NCBI RefSeq assembly: GCF_003096575.1
Contig: NZ_QEKT01000008.1
Coordinates: 1 to 64,000 of the forward strand
DNA length: 64,000 nucleotides
DNA from: Convivina intestini
Lineage (GTDB): Bacteria > Bacillota > Bacilli > Lactobacillales > Lactobacillaceae
Direction of reading: 5' to 3'
The translations under genes and the position numbers were made by a program. The first letter of the stretch is position 1. Each line of letters begins with the position of its first letter. Of the stretch, positions 7,697-16,199 are shown piece by piece. The notes under the pieces are model-generated. The model was not told where the DNA came from and ran no database searches. It saw nothing but the letters and a program-made list of their open reading frames with translations.

Positions 7697-9651
7697 TGGT
7701 TGAAATAAAATTAGCATGGCATAGTTTAACCAGAAATTGGCAACGTTACACTTTATTTGTTTTATCAAGTAGTTTGTTGGTAGCGATAAATTATATTTTC
7801 GTTAGTATTCTATTAAATCCCAGTATTAAATCCCCAGAAAATAACGGTCAAATGGTCATCTCAGTTGTGGCGATTGGTTTTGTCTTTATTGCCTTACTGT
7901 CACTAATTTTCATGTTTTACGCTAATGGCTTTTTAACCCGGCAGCGTAATCAAGAACTCGGGATTTATAATATTTTGGGGATGACCCATCGTGAATTGAA
8001 TTTAATCGTCTTTTTCCAAAATACGATGATGTACGTGGTTAGTCTGCTGGCAGGACTACTAGTTGGTCTTTCTTTTCAAGAATTAGCCTTCTTGGTACTA
8101 CGGAATCTGCTGGATAATAAACAAATTGTTGGTGATATTTCTTTTCCACCAATGTTCATTATTGCAATTTTCTTTCTGATTATTAATGTACTAATTTATC
8201 TTCAAGATATTTTCAAAATGCGTCGGTTAAATCCGATTAATTTGTTAAAAGCTGCCCGTCAAGCTCCTAAGGAACCAAAAGCTCGTTGGATTATCGGTGG
8301 CTTGGGCATCGTTATTTTGGGCATCGGTTATTATTTGTCAGTTACCACAAAGCCTAGCTTATCAGCGATTCTCTTATTTATGGTTGCTGTTGTCTTGGTA
8401 GTGATTGGTACTTATCTACTATTTATTGCTGGTAGTATTGTGATTTTGAAGTTGTTACGAAAGAACAAAAAATTCTACTATCAACCCAATCATTTTATTT
8501 CTGTTTCAGGAATGCTCTTTCGGATGAAACAAAATGGTGCTGGTTTGGCATCAATTTGTTTACTATGTACATCGACTTTGGTAGTGTTGACGGCGGTTAT
8601 TAGTCTGTTTGCTGGTTCGCAAAAAATATTGGAAAATTTCATGCCCTATGACATGTTCGTATCCAGTAGTCAGCCACTAAATCAGATCCAACAAAAGCAG
8701 ATTGAAGAACTAGCCCTTGATAATCATGTGAAAATTAGTAATCAACGGCAGTTAACAACCTCTTATTCAACACCGATTAACATTGTGAAGGGGCATCAGG
8801 TTGAACCTCAATTTAAGAATATTAGCCTTAAAAATTTGAATTTAACAGCTACAACGATTGAACAATATAATCAGTGGCAAGGTAAAAATCTTAGTGTCGC
8901 CGCTGATGAGCTATTGGTCTATTCACCAAAAGAAAAGTTAAAGACCGATATTTTAACCATCAATGGCATTACTTATCATATCAAGCAAATTAGTGATTTT
9001 GATATGCCAGATAGTTATGCGAATTCTGCTCCTAAAATGATGTATATATTTGCTAATAATAAAGAAACGGTTGAAAAGTTGCTAGCTCGTGATGAAACGA
9101 GTGGGGACTTACCAACTGGATTTAATAAGAATATTTTCGTGTTCAATATGCGGGGGACTCTTAAAGAAAAACTAGGCTTGGCCAAAGCAGTTAAACAATA
9201 TTTAATCAAGAATGATGGCAATATTGATTCCAAGTCAGAACTTGAGCAAGCTTTCAAAGCAATCTTTGGCGGACCACTCTTTGTCGGTATTTTAATCGGG
9301 ATTACGATGAGTATTACCACGGCCTTAATCATCTACTATAAGCAAATTTCTGAAGGATTTGCTGATCGACATAATTTTGAAACGATGCAACGTGTGGGCT
9401 TAAGTTATAAGGAAACGCAAAAGGCAATTCACAGTCAAATGCTAATGGTCTTTATGCTACCAATTGCCGGGGCGGTGATTAACTTAGGCTTTGCTTATCC
9501 TGCCTTAAGGAGTGTTTTTAAAGCTTTAGGGGTCTGGGATCAAGGTATCTTTGCTACCGTAGCACTATCAGTAACCGTCATTTTATTTATCTGTTACATT
9601 GTGGTTTATCTCTTAACCACTCGAGTGTATCGTCGGATTGTTAACGGTTAA
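7696..9651 (+). CDS. BceB-like FtsX-type permease, peptide-antibiotic resistance
   Basis: Permease of 651 aa with the BceB layout: FtsX-like helices near the N-terminus (about 15-170), further helices to about residue 305, a large extracellular domain (about 310-525), then three C-terminal helices. The motif RQRNQELGIYNILGMTHRE near residues 78-96 is the conserved cytoplasmic FtsX loop. It works with the ATPase just upstream and reports flux to the BceS-like kinase. GGGAG lies about 9 nt before ATG 7696. Confidence 0.9.
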   Translation: MVEIKLAWHSLTRNWQRYTLFVLSSSLLVAINYIFVSILLNPSIKSPENNGQMVISVVAIGFVFIALLSLIFMFYANGFLTRQRNQELGIYNILGMTHRELNLIVFFQNTMMYVVSLLAGLLVGLSFQELAFLVLRNLLDNKQIVGDISFPPMFIIAIFFLIINVLIYLQDIFKMRRLNPINLLKAARQAPKEPKARWIIGGLGIVILGIGYYLSVTTKPSLSAILLFMVAVVLVVIGTYLLFIAGSIVILKLLRKNKKFYYQPNHFISVSGMLFRMKQNGAGLASICLLCTSTLVVLTAVISLFAGSQKILENFMPYDMFVSSSQPLNQIQQKQIEELALDNHVKISNQRQLTTSYSTPINIVKGHQVEPQFKNISLKNLNLTATTIEQYNQWQGKNLSVAADELLVYSPKEKLKTDILTINGITYHIKQISDFDMPDSYANSAPKMMYIFANNKETVEKLLARDETSGDLPTGFNKNIFVFNMRGTLKEKLGLAKAVKQYLIKNDGNIDSKSELEQAFKAIFGGPLFVGILIGITMSITTALIIYYKQISEGFADRHNFETMQRVGLSYKETQKAIHSQMLMVFMLPIAGAVINLGFAYPALRSVFKALGVWDQGIFATVALSVTVILFICYIVVYLLTTRVYRRIVNG

Positions 9652-9684
9652 AAAAGGAAACAAGTTTAACTTGTTTCCTTTTTT
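9651..9684 (+). terminator. Rho-independent terminator of the bce operon
   Basis: Stem GGAAACAAG (9656-9664) / CTTGTTTCC (9670-9678), followed by TTTTTT. Confidence 0.9.
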
Positions 9685-9687
9685 ATG

Positions 9688-9738
9688 TGACGGCTCGTCA
9701 TTATATTGACGAGCTGTCATTTTAATGATAACCTGTCA
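9688..9738 (+). promoter_or_regulatory. Three operator-like repeats at 19-bp steps before the HrtR-like gene
   Basis: TGACGGCTCGTCA (9688-9700), TGACGAGCTGTCA (9707-9719) and TGATAACCTGTCA (9726-9738). The first two are near-perfect palindromes and the third is degenerate. Starts are exactly 19 bp apart, so dimers would bind at a fixed offset of slightly under two helical turns. TTGACG at 9706-9711 may be a -35 inside the second copy. This is the likely binding region of the TetR-like regulator at 9766. Confidence 0.7.
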
Positions 9739-9765
9739 ATACTATTAAGATTGGTGAATATATTT

Positions 9766-10296
9766 ATGCCTAAAGAAACTTTTTTGAATTTAAGTGCAGC
9801 TAAGCAGGCTCGGATTAAGGCCAGTTTAGCTGCTGAATTTTCTGACTATTGTTTGCTTGATGTTAGCGTGGAGCGGATTGTGAAGGGCGCTAATATCTCC
9901 CGGGGTTCCTTTTATACTTATTTTTCGGATGTCGATGACGCCTATTATTGGGTATTAAAGCATATTGTGGCGGATATTCATCAAGCCGTTGGACCCGAAG
10001 ATTCACTGGAAAATTTACTAAAATTTATCCAAGATGTGGAAAAGAATCCTAATTATAATTTTCTGCGGAATTACTATCTGATTAATCGTTCTATTTTAGA
10101 ATTACATCGCTATGAAAAAGAATTTAGTGGCGCTGGCATTCCACCCTTAAAATTCGAGCAATCCTTGTTGCCTTGGATGACTGATTTAGCAGGGCATGAA
10201 TTGATTCGGCAGTATTTTTGGCATCCGGCCGATAAAAATCAGATTATAGAACGGATTCAAGCCTTAGAACAGTGGCATAAAGGAGCAAATAAATGA
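9766..10296 (+). CDS. hrtR: HrtR-like heme-responsive TetR regulator
   Basis: Regulator of about 176 aa. ATG 9766 is chosen because GGTGA lies 8 nt upstream and because the earlier frame start at 9706 lies inside the operator repeats. It opens MPKETFLNLSAAKQARI and has the TetR helix ISRGSFYTYF. The gene order regulator-permease-ATPase and this N-terminus match the heme-sensing HrtR of Lactococcus lactis. Its residue 72 is His, the position of one HrtR heme ligand; H144 could stand near the second (His149 there). The stop overlaps the next start by ATGA. Heme sensing is inferred from order and these residues. Confidence 0.72.
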   Translation: MPKETFLNLSAAKQARIKASLAAEFSDYCLLDVSVERIVKGANISRGSFYTYFSDVDDAYYWVLKHIVADIHQAVGPEDSLENLLKFIQDVEKNPNYNFLRNYYLINRSILELHRYEKEFSGAGIPPLKFEQSLLPWMTDLAGHELIRQYFWHPADKNQIIERIQALEQWHKGANK

Positions 10297-11351
10297 CATT
10301 TTTAGCGATTCGTGAAATGAAAAAAGAAAAATTTCGCTATGGTTTAGTGATTGCTGTCATTACCATGATTAGTTTTTTGATTTTTATTTTAAGTGCTTTA
10401 GCTTTTGGGCTATCCCGTGAAAATACGACTGCGGTAGAAGCATGGCATACTAACTCGGTGGTTATGAGTAAGGATGCTGATGGTAATTTAAGTCAGTCTC
10501 TTTTGACTGCCGATGATCTGGCCGATTATGCTGTCAATCAGGACCAAGCTCAAGTGGCTTTGACGCCTGGCATTATGAAGGGCGCCGGCTTACGTGAAGG
10601 GGTAATGTTTGTCGGCATCAACGCCGATGATTTGGTCAGTCGCAGTATCACTTTAACGAAAGGGCGTCTATCCCAAAATAGTGATGAGTTAGTTGTATCT
10701 GATAAATTACGGCAAAAGGGCTTTAAATTAGGTCAAACGGTTGAATTAGGTATTAATAATCAGAATTTTAAAATTGTTGGTTTTGCCAAAGATGCCGAGT
10801 ATAATATCGCGCCAGTCGCCTATGGTGATATTAAAGAATGGAGTAATGTTAAGGGCGTTTCGAATCGTTTTGTCGCCAGTGGGGTAGTTTCCAGGAAAAC
10901 GCTAGTAGCTAAATCTGACCAAGTTAAAGCCTACAGTAAAGCGCAATTCTTGAACAAAATGCCGGGTTACAGTGCTCAAAATAGTACTTTCTTGTTTATG
11001 ATTGTGTTCTTAATTGTCATTTCAGTTATTGTGGTCACGATTTTCCTCTATATTTTGACGATTCAAAAAGTTCAAAACTTTGCTGTTTTACGGACTCAGG
11101 GCATTCCGAGTCGCTATTTAGCTCTCAACACGCTCAGTCAAACCGTCATTATTATGGTTTCCGCAGTGGCCTTAAGTGTGGTTTTGGCCTTGCTGGTTAG
11201 CTTGGTGATTCCAACCCAAGTACCGATGTATTTTGATATACCATTAATCTTGCTAACGGGTCTGGGCTTAGTTGTGATGGGTACACTGGGATCGTTAATT
11301 CCCATGCGGATTATTGCTAAAATTGATCCAGTAACCGTGATTGGGGGATAA
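10293..11351 (+). CDS. hrtB: HrtB-like heme-efflux ABC permease
   Basis: Permease of 352 aa with one N-terminal helix (about 17-38), a large MacB-like extracellular domain (about 45-230) and three C-terminal FtsX helices (about 233-345). The start FLAIREMKKEKFRYGLV followed by GLSRENTTAV is characteristic of the HrtB/DevC group. With the ATPase it exports excess heme from the membrane. AAAGGAG precedes the ATG, which overlaps the regulator stop. A DyP peroxidase elsewhere in the window also points to use of external heme. Confidence 0.8.
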   Translation: MTFLAIREMKKEKFRYGLVIAVITMISFLIFILSALAFGLSRENTTAVEAWHTNSVVMSKDADGNLSQSLLTADDLADYAVNQDQAQVALTPGIMKGAGLREGVMFVGINADDLVSRSITLTKGRLSQNSDELVVSDKLRQKGFKLGQTVELGINNQNFKIVGFAKDAEYNIAPVAYGDIKEWSNVKGVSNRFVASGVVSRKTLVAKSDQVKAYSKAQFLNKMPGYSAQNSTFLFMIVFLIVISVIVVTIFLYILTIQKVQNFAVLRTQGIPSRYLALNTLSQTVIIMVSAVALSVVLALLVSLVIPTQVPMYFDIPLILLTGLGLVVMGTLGSLIPMRIIAKIDPVTVIGG

Positions 11352-11356
11352 AGTTA

Positions 11357-12043
11357 ATGGAAAAATTAGTCTTAAAAAATATAACGAAGCAATTTGGTAG
11401 TGGTACTAATTTGGTAACTGCCTTAGATGATATTAATTTTACGGCTGAAGATGGCCAGTTGACCTTAATCTTGGGACCCTCTGGTTCTGGAAAAAGTACG
11501 TTACTAACGATTCTTGGTGGGCTTCAGCGCCCTAGTCAGGGAAAAGTATCGATTAACGGCCAAAACATTGATCAACTATCAACCAAGGCAGCTGATCAGT
11601 TCCGTTTGGATCATATTGGCTTTGTTCTTCAATCCTATAATTTGGTGCCATATTTGAGTGTGAAGGATCAATTTACCCTGGTTGATCAAGTTAAACCCAA
11701 GGGGAATGTGACGGCTCAAAAATTTGAATCTTATCTAAATACTTTGGGCATCACTAAGCTCATTAATAAGTTTCCTGGTGAATTATCGGGTGGACAAACC
11801 CAGCGAGTAGCGATTGCTCGAGCCTTATATACTAACCCAGACTTCATCTTGGCCGATGAGCCAACGGCAGCCTTAGATAGTAGTCGGGTGGAAGAAGTCG
11901 GACAACTATTTAAAGATATTGCCGTTCAAGAGGATAAAGCGGTAGTCGTGGTGACCCATGATTTGCGTTTGCGAGCCTATGCTGATCGGATTTATCAGTT
12001 GGTAGATGGCAAGATTTCTTTAGAAACTGCTAAAAATAATTAA
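11357..12043 (+). CDS. hrtA: HrtA-like heme-efflux ABC ATPase
   Basis: ATPase of 228 aa with Walker A GPSGSGKST, Q-loop LQSYNLVPYL, signature LSGGQTQR, Walker B FILADEPTAAL and H-loop VTHD. It follows the HrtB-like permease by 5 nt and completes an R-B-A operon. MacB-type ATPases for other substrates look alike, so the heme assignment depends on the neighbours. Confidence 0.8.
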   Translation: MEKLVLKNITKQFGSGTNLVTALDDINFTAEDGQLTLILGPSGSGKSTLLTILGGLQRPSQGKVSINGQNIDQLSTKAADQFRLDHIGFVLQSYNLVPYLSVKDQFTLVDQVKPKGNVTAQKFESYLNTLGITKLINKFPGELSGGQTQRVAIARALYTNPDFILADEPTAALDSSRVEEVGQLFKDIAVQEDKAVVVVTHDLRLRAYADRIYQLVDGKISLETAKNN

Positions 12044-12046
12044 TAC

Positions 12047-12078
12047 GAAAACAAACTATTTGCGTAGTTTGTTTTTTT
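12047..12078 (+). terminator. Rho-independent terminator of hrtRBA
   Basis: Stem AAACAAACTA / TAGTTTGTTT with a 6-nt loop, followed by a T run. Confidence 0.88.
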
Positions 12079-12085
12079 ATTTTGC

Positions 12086-12113
12086 TTGCGATAATAAAAA
12101 ATAGTGATATAGT
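12086..12113 (+). promoter_or_regulatory. Promoter of the ABC-2 exporter/TetR operon
   Basis: TTGCGA, 16-bp spacer, TATAGT. The operator palindrome at 12115-12132 begins 2 bp downstream of the -10. Confidence 0.65.
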
Positions 12114-12114
12114 A

Positions 12115-12132
12115 AGTGAGTAATCACTCACT
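12115..12132 (+). promoter_or_regulatory. Operator of the operon-encoded TetR regulator
   Basis: AGTGAGT AATC ACTCACT: perfect 7-bp arms with a 4-bp centre, placed over the expected transcription start. The TetR gene at 13979, last in this operon, is the likely binder, so the exporter would be under autogenous repression. Confidence 0.75.
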
Positions 12133-12154
12133 ATATTTAGACAAGGAGTAAACC

Positions 12155-12883
12155 ATGACCTATACAATTGAATTACAACAGGTGGCCAAGTCGTTTGGTA
12201 ACCAAAAAGTACTGAAAGATATTGATTTGAACCTAAAGCAGGGCGAAATTTTAGGTTTAATTGGTCCCTCAGGGGCAGGTAAATCGACAGTGATTAACAT
12301 TGCTCTGGGTGTCGAACAGGCCGATAGCGGTCAAGCCAATATCTTAAATCAAACCATGCCAAATCGACAATTATTGGCAGAAATTGGTTATATGGCTCAA
12401 TCGGATGCTTTATATGAAGCGTTAACAGCTTATGAAAACGTCGCTTTCTTTGCTGAAATGAAGGGAATTAATAAGCAAGGATTGGATCAAGAAATTAAGC
12501 GGGTAGCTGATATTGTGTCCCTGGGAGATGCGCTTTATAAAAACGTAGCTGGTTTTTCCGGTGGTATGAAACGCCGTTTATCATTGGCGATTGCCTTAAT
12601 TGGTAATCCTCGATTGTTAGTTCTAGATGAACCGACGGTGGGAATAGATCCAGCCCTTCGGCGTCAAATTTGGCACGAATTGCATAAAATGCGTGATGCC
12701 GGGCATGCCATCTTGGTTACGACCCACGTTATGGATGAAGCAGAATTAGTTGACCGAGTAGCCTTGTTATTGGGCGGACGGATTATTGCTAATGACGCAC
12801 CAAAAAAATTAGAAGCCGCCTATGGTGTACCCACAATTGAAGATGTCTTTTTGAAAGCAGAGGAGGAAGAATCAAATGACTAG
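12155..12883 (+). CDS. DrrA/CcmA-type ABC exporter ATPase
   Basis: ATPase of 242 aa with Walker A GPSGAGKST, Q-loop YMAQSDALYE, signature FSGGMKRR, Walker B LLVLDEPTVGI and H-loop TTHVMDE. The FSGGMKRR signature and the C-terminal tail EDVFLKAEEE are typical of drug-export (DrrA/YadG) ATPases. CAAGGAG lies upstream. It overlaps the ABC-2 permease gene by 8 bp. A broad multidrug or antibiotic exporter is likely; the substrate is unknown. Confidence 0.87.
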   Translation: MTYTIELQQVAKSFGNQKVLKDIDLNLKQGEILGLIGPSGAGKSTVINIALGVEQADSGQANILNQTMPNRQLLAEIGYMAQSDALYEALTAYENVAFFAEMKGINKQGLDQEIKRVADIVSLGDALYKNVAGFSGGMKRRLSLAIALIGNPRLLVLDEPTVGIDPALRRQIWHELHKMRDAGHAILVTTHVMDEAELVDRVALLLGGRIIANDAPKKLEAAYGVPTIEDVFLKAEEEESND

Positions 12884-13976
12884 GACTTGGGCAATTGCTA
12901 AACGAACTTTAACGGAATTGTTGCGTGATAAGCGGACATTGGCGCTGATGTTTCTAGCACCGATTGTTATTTTGGCTTTGCTGAATTATGCCTTTTCAAT
13001 CAATGCAACTACCTCAATTAAGGTTGGAACGGTTAACGTTGAACGTTCCGTACAAACCAATTTAGCAGACGTAAAACATGTCAGCACGGCCAACTATGAT
13101 AATCGCAGTCAGGCAACTGAGGCACTAAAAGATCAAAAAATTGATGCCGTTTTGGTTGAAAAAGATGGTCAAGACTACGATGTTTTGTATGCAAATACGG
13201 ATGCTTCTAAAACAGCCATGACACGGGCTGCGCTATCCAATGCCTTTACCAAAGATAAAACCGGGAAATTAGTTAACGCCTTAACGCAGATGTCGGCACG
13301 GCTAGGGATTCAAAATCCAGCTGCTAACGGACAATTTAATTTAGAAGAGAATTATAATTATGGCAATAAGGATACTAGTTTCTTTGCCTCCATTATGCCA
13401 ATCTTTATGGGCTTCTTTGTTTTCTTATTTGTTTTTCTAATTTCTGGTATTTCTCTATTAAAGGAACGGACTTCTGGTACTTTGAGTCGCTTATTGGCTA
13501 CACCCGTTAAGCGTTCCGAAATTGTGTATGGTTATATGATGAGTTATGGATTAGTAGCAATCATCCAAACCGCTATTATTGTTTTCTTTACCATCTATGT
13601 CTTGAAGGTTGAGGTTGTTGGTTCGATTTTGAATCTATTCTTGATTAATGTCTTGCTGGCATTGGTAGCCTTAGCCTTTGGTCTCTTTATTTCTACTTTG
13701 GCTAAATCGGAATTCCAAATGATGCAATTTATTCCCATCGTAGTAGTGCCTCAGATTCTATTTTCTGGTATTATTCCTTTAGACAGCATGGCTAGTTGGG
13801 CACGGATTTTTGGCGATATTTTACCATTAAAATATGCTGCTGATGCCATGAGTGGGGTTGTCCTTCATGGCGTTAGTTTTGGTGGAATTGTGCCGGATCT
13901 ATTGGCGCTATTAATTTTCTTGCTAGTCTTAGTAACTGCTAATATTATTGGCTTACGCCGGTACAGGAAGGTATAA
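12876..13976 (+). CDS. DrrB/YhgE-like ABC-2 export permease
   Basis: Permease of 366 aa with one N-terminal helix (about 20-42), a soluble extracellular domain (about 45-165) and five C-terminal helices (about 168-360), the ABC-2 layout. The motif LLKERTSGTLSRLLATPVKR near residues 195-214 is the conserved cytoplasmic gate of this family. It pairs with the ATPase just upstream and is followed by the TetR gene 2 nt after its stop. Confidence 0.87.
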   Translation: MTRTWAIAKRTLTELLRDKRTLALMFLAPIVILALLNYAFSINATTSIKVGTVNVERSVQTNLADVKHVSTANYDNRSQATEALKDQKIDAVLVEKDGQDYDVLYANTDASKTAMTRAALSNAFTKDKTGKLVNALTQMSARLGIQNPAANGQFNLEENYNYGNKDTSFFASIMPIFMGFFVFLFVFLISGISLLKERTSGTLSRLLATPVKRSEIVYGYMMSYGLVAIIQTAIIVFFTIYVLKVEVVGSILNLFLINVLLALVALAFGLFISTLAKSEFQMMQFIPIVVVPQILFSGIIPLDSMASWARIFGDILPLKYAADAMSGVVLHGVSFGGIVPDLLALLIFLLVLVTANIIGLRRYRKV

Positions 13977-13978
13977 TC

Positions 13979-14614
13979 GTGACCGATTTAGTTTCGAAAG
14001 ATTTAATTCAGTTAATTGATCAAGGTGAGACACCGGCTGGAAAGAAAAAAGTACTAAAGGCAGCCATTGATTTGTTTGCTAAAGACGGTTTTAGTGCTAC
14101 CAGTACGGCAGTCATTGCGGAAAGAGCTGGGGTAAGTCAGGCGACTATTTTTAAGTATTTTAAAAATAAGCAAGCCTTGCTGAATGATGTTTTAAATATG
14201 ATTATTAACCAGCTCGTACCGCATTATAGTCAGGATGTACTGGATGGTATGATGCATAATACCACCGATATTAAGGAATTAATTAGCTTTATCGTTACTG
14301 ATCGCTATGCTTTTATGCAGGCAAATCATAATTTGATTTTAATTGTGATGACTGAATTTTTAACTAATGATGCTGTGGTGGCTGAATTGGTAACCAAATT
14401 GAAGCCAAAAACGGTGAGTCTTGTCCAGGTAATTGACCGGATGGGGATCGGACAATTGCAAGTTAGTGGCTTTGATTTATTGCAATTGATTGTTTCACAG
14501 TTGCTCTTTCTCTTCTTAAAAGAGTTCCGGTTATCTGAAGGACATCAACTCAATATTGATCAACAATTAGAACAGATTAAAAACTTAGTCATACACACGG
14601 CTATTAAAAATTAA
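13979..14614 (+). CDS. TetR/AcrR-family repressor of the ABC-2 exporter
   Basis: Regulator of 211 aa starting with GTG, with GGAAGG 6 nt upstream. The TetR fold begins around residue 22 (KKKVLKAAIDLFAKDGFSATSTAVIAERAGVSQATIFKYF spans the DNA-binding domain). It is the last gene of the exporter operon and probably binds the AGTGAGT/ACTCACT palindrome at 12115-12132, giving drug-inducible autoregulation. Confidence 0.82.
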   Translation: MTDLVSKDLIQLIDQGETPAGKKKVLKAAIDLFAKDGFSATSTAVIAERAGVSQATIFKYFKNKQALLNDVLNMIINQLVPHYSQDVLDGMMHNTTDIKELISFIVTDRYAFMQANHNLILIVMTEFLTNDAVVAELVTKLKPKTVSLVQVIDRMGIGQLQVSGFDLLQLIVSQLLFLFLKEFRLSEGHQLNIDQQLEQIKNLVIHTAIKN

Positions 14615-14622
14615 GCGTAATG

Positions 14623-14657
14623 AAAAAGCTACCTCATGATTTTCCGGTAGCTTTTTT
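14623..14657. terminator. Rho-independent terminator, bidirectional
   Basis: Stem AAAAAGCTACC / GGTAGCTTTTTT with a 12-nt loop. The hairpin extends into the last codons of the convergent DUF1801 gene, so both transcripts share it. Confidence 0.85.
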
Positions 14658-15068
14658 GATTAAGATAATAAGTTCTTCTTTAACGGCTGGTGTCATGGCC
14701 TGGATAGCATAACTAGTTGGCCAGAAATCACCTTGGTCTAGGTGAGCAGCATCTTGAAAACCGATGGTTGAATACCGAACTTTAAAACGCGAGGCTGGTT
14801 GGAAAAAGAGGACCACTTTATCATTCTGATTGGCATAAGCGGGCATGCTATACCAAGTTTTGGGCTTTAACTGGGGTGCAATCGTTTTGACAAGTTGATG
14901 TAGCGCATTGGCAATATTGGCTTCGGTGTCAGTCACTTCACTAATTTTAAGCAGAACACTGGCCTCGCCATATTTGGCATCTTTTTTATTTTTGGCCTGG
15001 TTAGCCAGTTCTTGGGCACGGTCTTTCATTGCCTGCCGCTCAAAATCTGAAAAGGTTGTTTTTTCCAT
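14634..15068 (-). CDS. DUF1801 (YdhG-like) small soluble protein
   Basis: Protein of 144 aa with a DUF1801 domain at about 50-138; TWYSMPAYANQNDKVVLFF near its middle is the family core. A charged helical N-terminus (1-40) is rich in Lys and Ala. The family includes the B. subtilis iron-chaperone candidate YdhG (frataxin-like fold), but a role in iron handling here is only suggested. It stands alone with its own start at 15068 and shares its terminator with the TetR gene opposite. Confidence 0.7.
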   Translation of the reverse strand: MEKTTFSDFERQAMKDRAQELANQAKNKKDAKYGEASVLLKISEVTDTEANIANALHQLVKTIAPQLKPKTWYSMPAYANQNDKVVLFFQPASRFKVRYSTIGFQDAAHLDQGDFWPTSYAIQAMTPAVKEELIILIKKATGKS

Positions 15069-15150
15069 GATTATCCCCCTTGATTTTTATAAAAGTTACT
15101 TTAACCTTAATGTATTCATTAATCTAGTATTATAAAGGAGAATTGAAACT

Positions 15151-15540
15151 ATGCCACTAATGCGTATTGATGTTATTAAAGGTCATGATGAGGAATATTT
15201 AAAGCGCTTGTTAGCCATTGCCTACGAGGTCCAGGTCGATGTATTTCAAACACCTAAAGCTGATCGTTATCAAATCCTAACCCAGCACGAACCTTTTGAA
15301 ATGCAAATTCTAGATACTGGTTTGGGCATTGAACGTAGTCGTGATATTGTCGTTTTTAACTTGGTAACCCGCCCGCGTTCGACCAAGGCAAAAAAAGCCT
15401 TTTATCAAGCCGTGACCGAGCGCTTGCAGCAAGAATTAGGCTTACGAAAAGAAGACGTTATGTTTAGCTTAGTACCCAATAACGACGATGATTGGAGTTT
15501 TGGCAATGGGGAAGCTGAGTTTCTAAATGGTAAATTATAA
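15151..15540 (+). CDS. Tautomerase-superfamily protein (YusQ-like)
   Basis: Protein of 129 aa starting MPLMRIDV. After Met removal Pro becomes residue 1, the catalytic base of the 4-oxalocrotonate tautomerase/MIF superfamily. It is longer than the 60-80 aa minimal tautomerases and fits the YusQ-like group; NDDDWSFGNGEAEFL near the C-terminus is typical of it. AAAGGAG precedes ATG 15151. The physiological substrate is unknown. Confidence 0.8.
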   Translation: MPLMRIDVIKGHDEEYLKRLLAIAYEVQVDVFQTPKADRYQILTQHEPFEMQILDTGLGIERSRDIVVFNLVTRPRSTKAKKAFYQAVTERLQQELGLRKEDVMFSLVPNNDDDWSFGNGEAEFLNGKL

Positions 15541-15542
15541 GC

Positions 15543-15575
15543 AAAAAGCTGAGGCTAAAAACCTTGGCTTTTTTA
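15543..15575 (+). terminator. Probable weak terminator after the tautomerase gene
   Basis: Imperfect stem AAAGCTGAGG / CCTTGGCTTT followed by TTTT. Two mismatches weaken it. Confidence 0.5.
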
Positions 15576-15576
15576 A

Positions 15577-15605
15577 TTGACAAAGTAATTTATGAGGACT
15601 ATGAT
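15577..15605 (+). promoter_or_regulatory. Strong promoter of the padR-MFS operon
   Basis: TTGACA, 17-bp spacer, TATGAT: five of six matches at the -10, a full -35 and ideal spacing. Confidence 0.8.
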
Positions 15606-15615
15606 GTGTCGTATT

Positions 15616-15636
15616 GACCGGTCGAATAGACCGGTA
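15616..15636 (+). promoter_or_regulatory. Putative PadR operator
   Basis: GACCGGTC (15616-15623) and GACCGGTA (15629-15636) are repeated at 13-bp steps, each containing the palindrome ACCGGT. They lie just downstream of the promoter start point, ahead of the padR gene, so repression by road-block is plausible. Confidence 0.6.
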
Positions 15637-15655
15637 GAACTGTTGGGAGTTTTAT

Positions 15656-16198
15656 ATGTATGATTTATTGATTCTAACGCTACTGAGTTCACGGACGATG
15701 TCTGGCTATAAGTTGGCTTTAATTTTGGGCTCTTCGGTGATGCCCAGACGTAAAATTTCAAACGGCATTATTTACCCCCTGCTCACAAAATTAGAGCACA
15801 AAGGCTATATTCAGAGCCGTTGTGGGAATAGTCGGAATGCCAAGGTTTACGAAATTACTACGGCAGGGAAGCAATATCTAAAGCAATTGATGCAGGAACC
15901 AGTCAGTCAGGATGGTAATCGGGATAATATTTACTGCTTTAAATTTCGTTCATTTGGTTATTTAAATGATCAACAAAAGCTGGAAATTCTACAGGATTAT
16001 CAAGCAGCAATCGAACAAGATTTGGCTGTTTATGACGATATTTTGCCACATTTTGCCGATTTGGCGCAGCGTTTTCCAGCCCAAAGTGACTATTACAAAT
16101 GGGTGATCCGGACTGTTAGTCTCCAACAACAACTTAGTCACACTAAGTTGACTTGGGTTCAAGATAGTTTGAAACAGCTAAACAAGGAAGAAAAATAA
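15656..16198 (+). CDS. PadR-family repressor
   Basis: Regulator of 180 aa. The winged-helix domain occupies about 1-80: MYDLLILTLLSSRTMSGYKL, then GIIYPLLTKLEHKGYI, the classic PadR recognition region. A C-terminal helical dimerisation domain follows. Its stop is one base before the start of an MFS pump, so the two are co-transcribed from the promoter at 15577. This is the LmrR-like arrangement, where the pump substrate relieves repression. Confidence 0.85.
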   Translation: MYDLLILTLLSSRTMSGYKLALILGSSVMPRRKISNGIIYPLLTKLEHKGYIQSRCGNSRNAKVYEITTAGKQYLKQLMQEPVSQDGNRDNIYCFKFRSFGYLNDQQKLEILQDYQAAIEQDLAVYDDILPHFADLAQRFPAQSDYYKWVIRTVSLQQQLSHTKLTWVQDSLKQLNKEEK

Positions 16199-16199
16199 G

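Noticed and set aside
10293-12043. MacAB-type macrolide exporter
   Set aside because: Gene order with an HrtR-like regulator, His72 and the HrtB-type N-terminus favour heme efflux.
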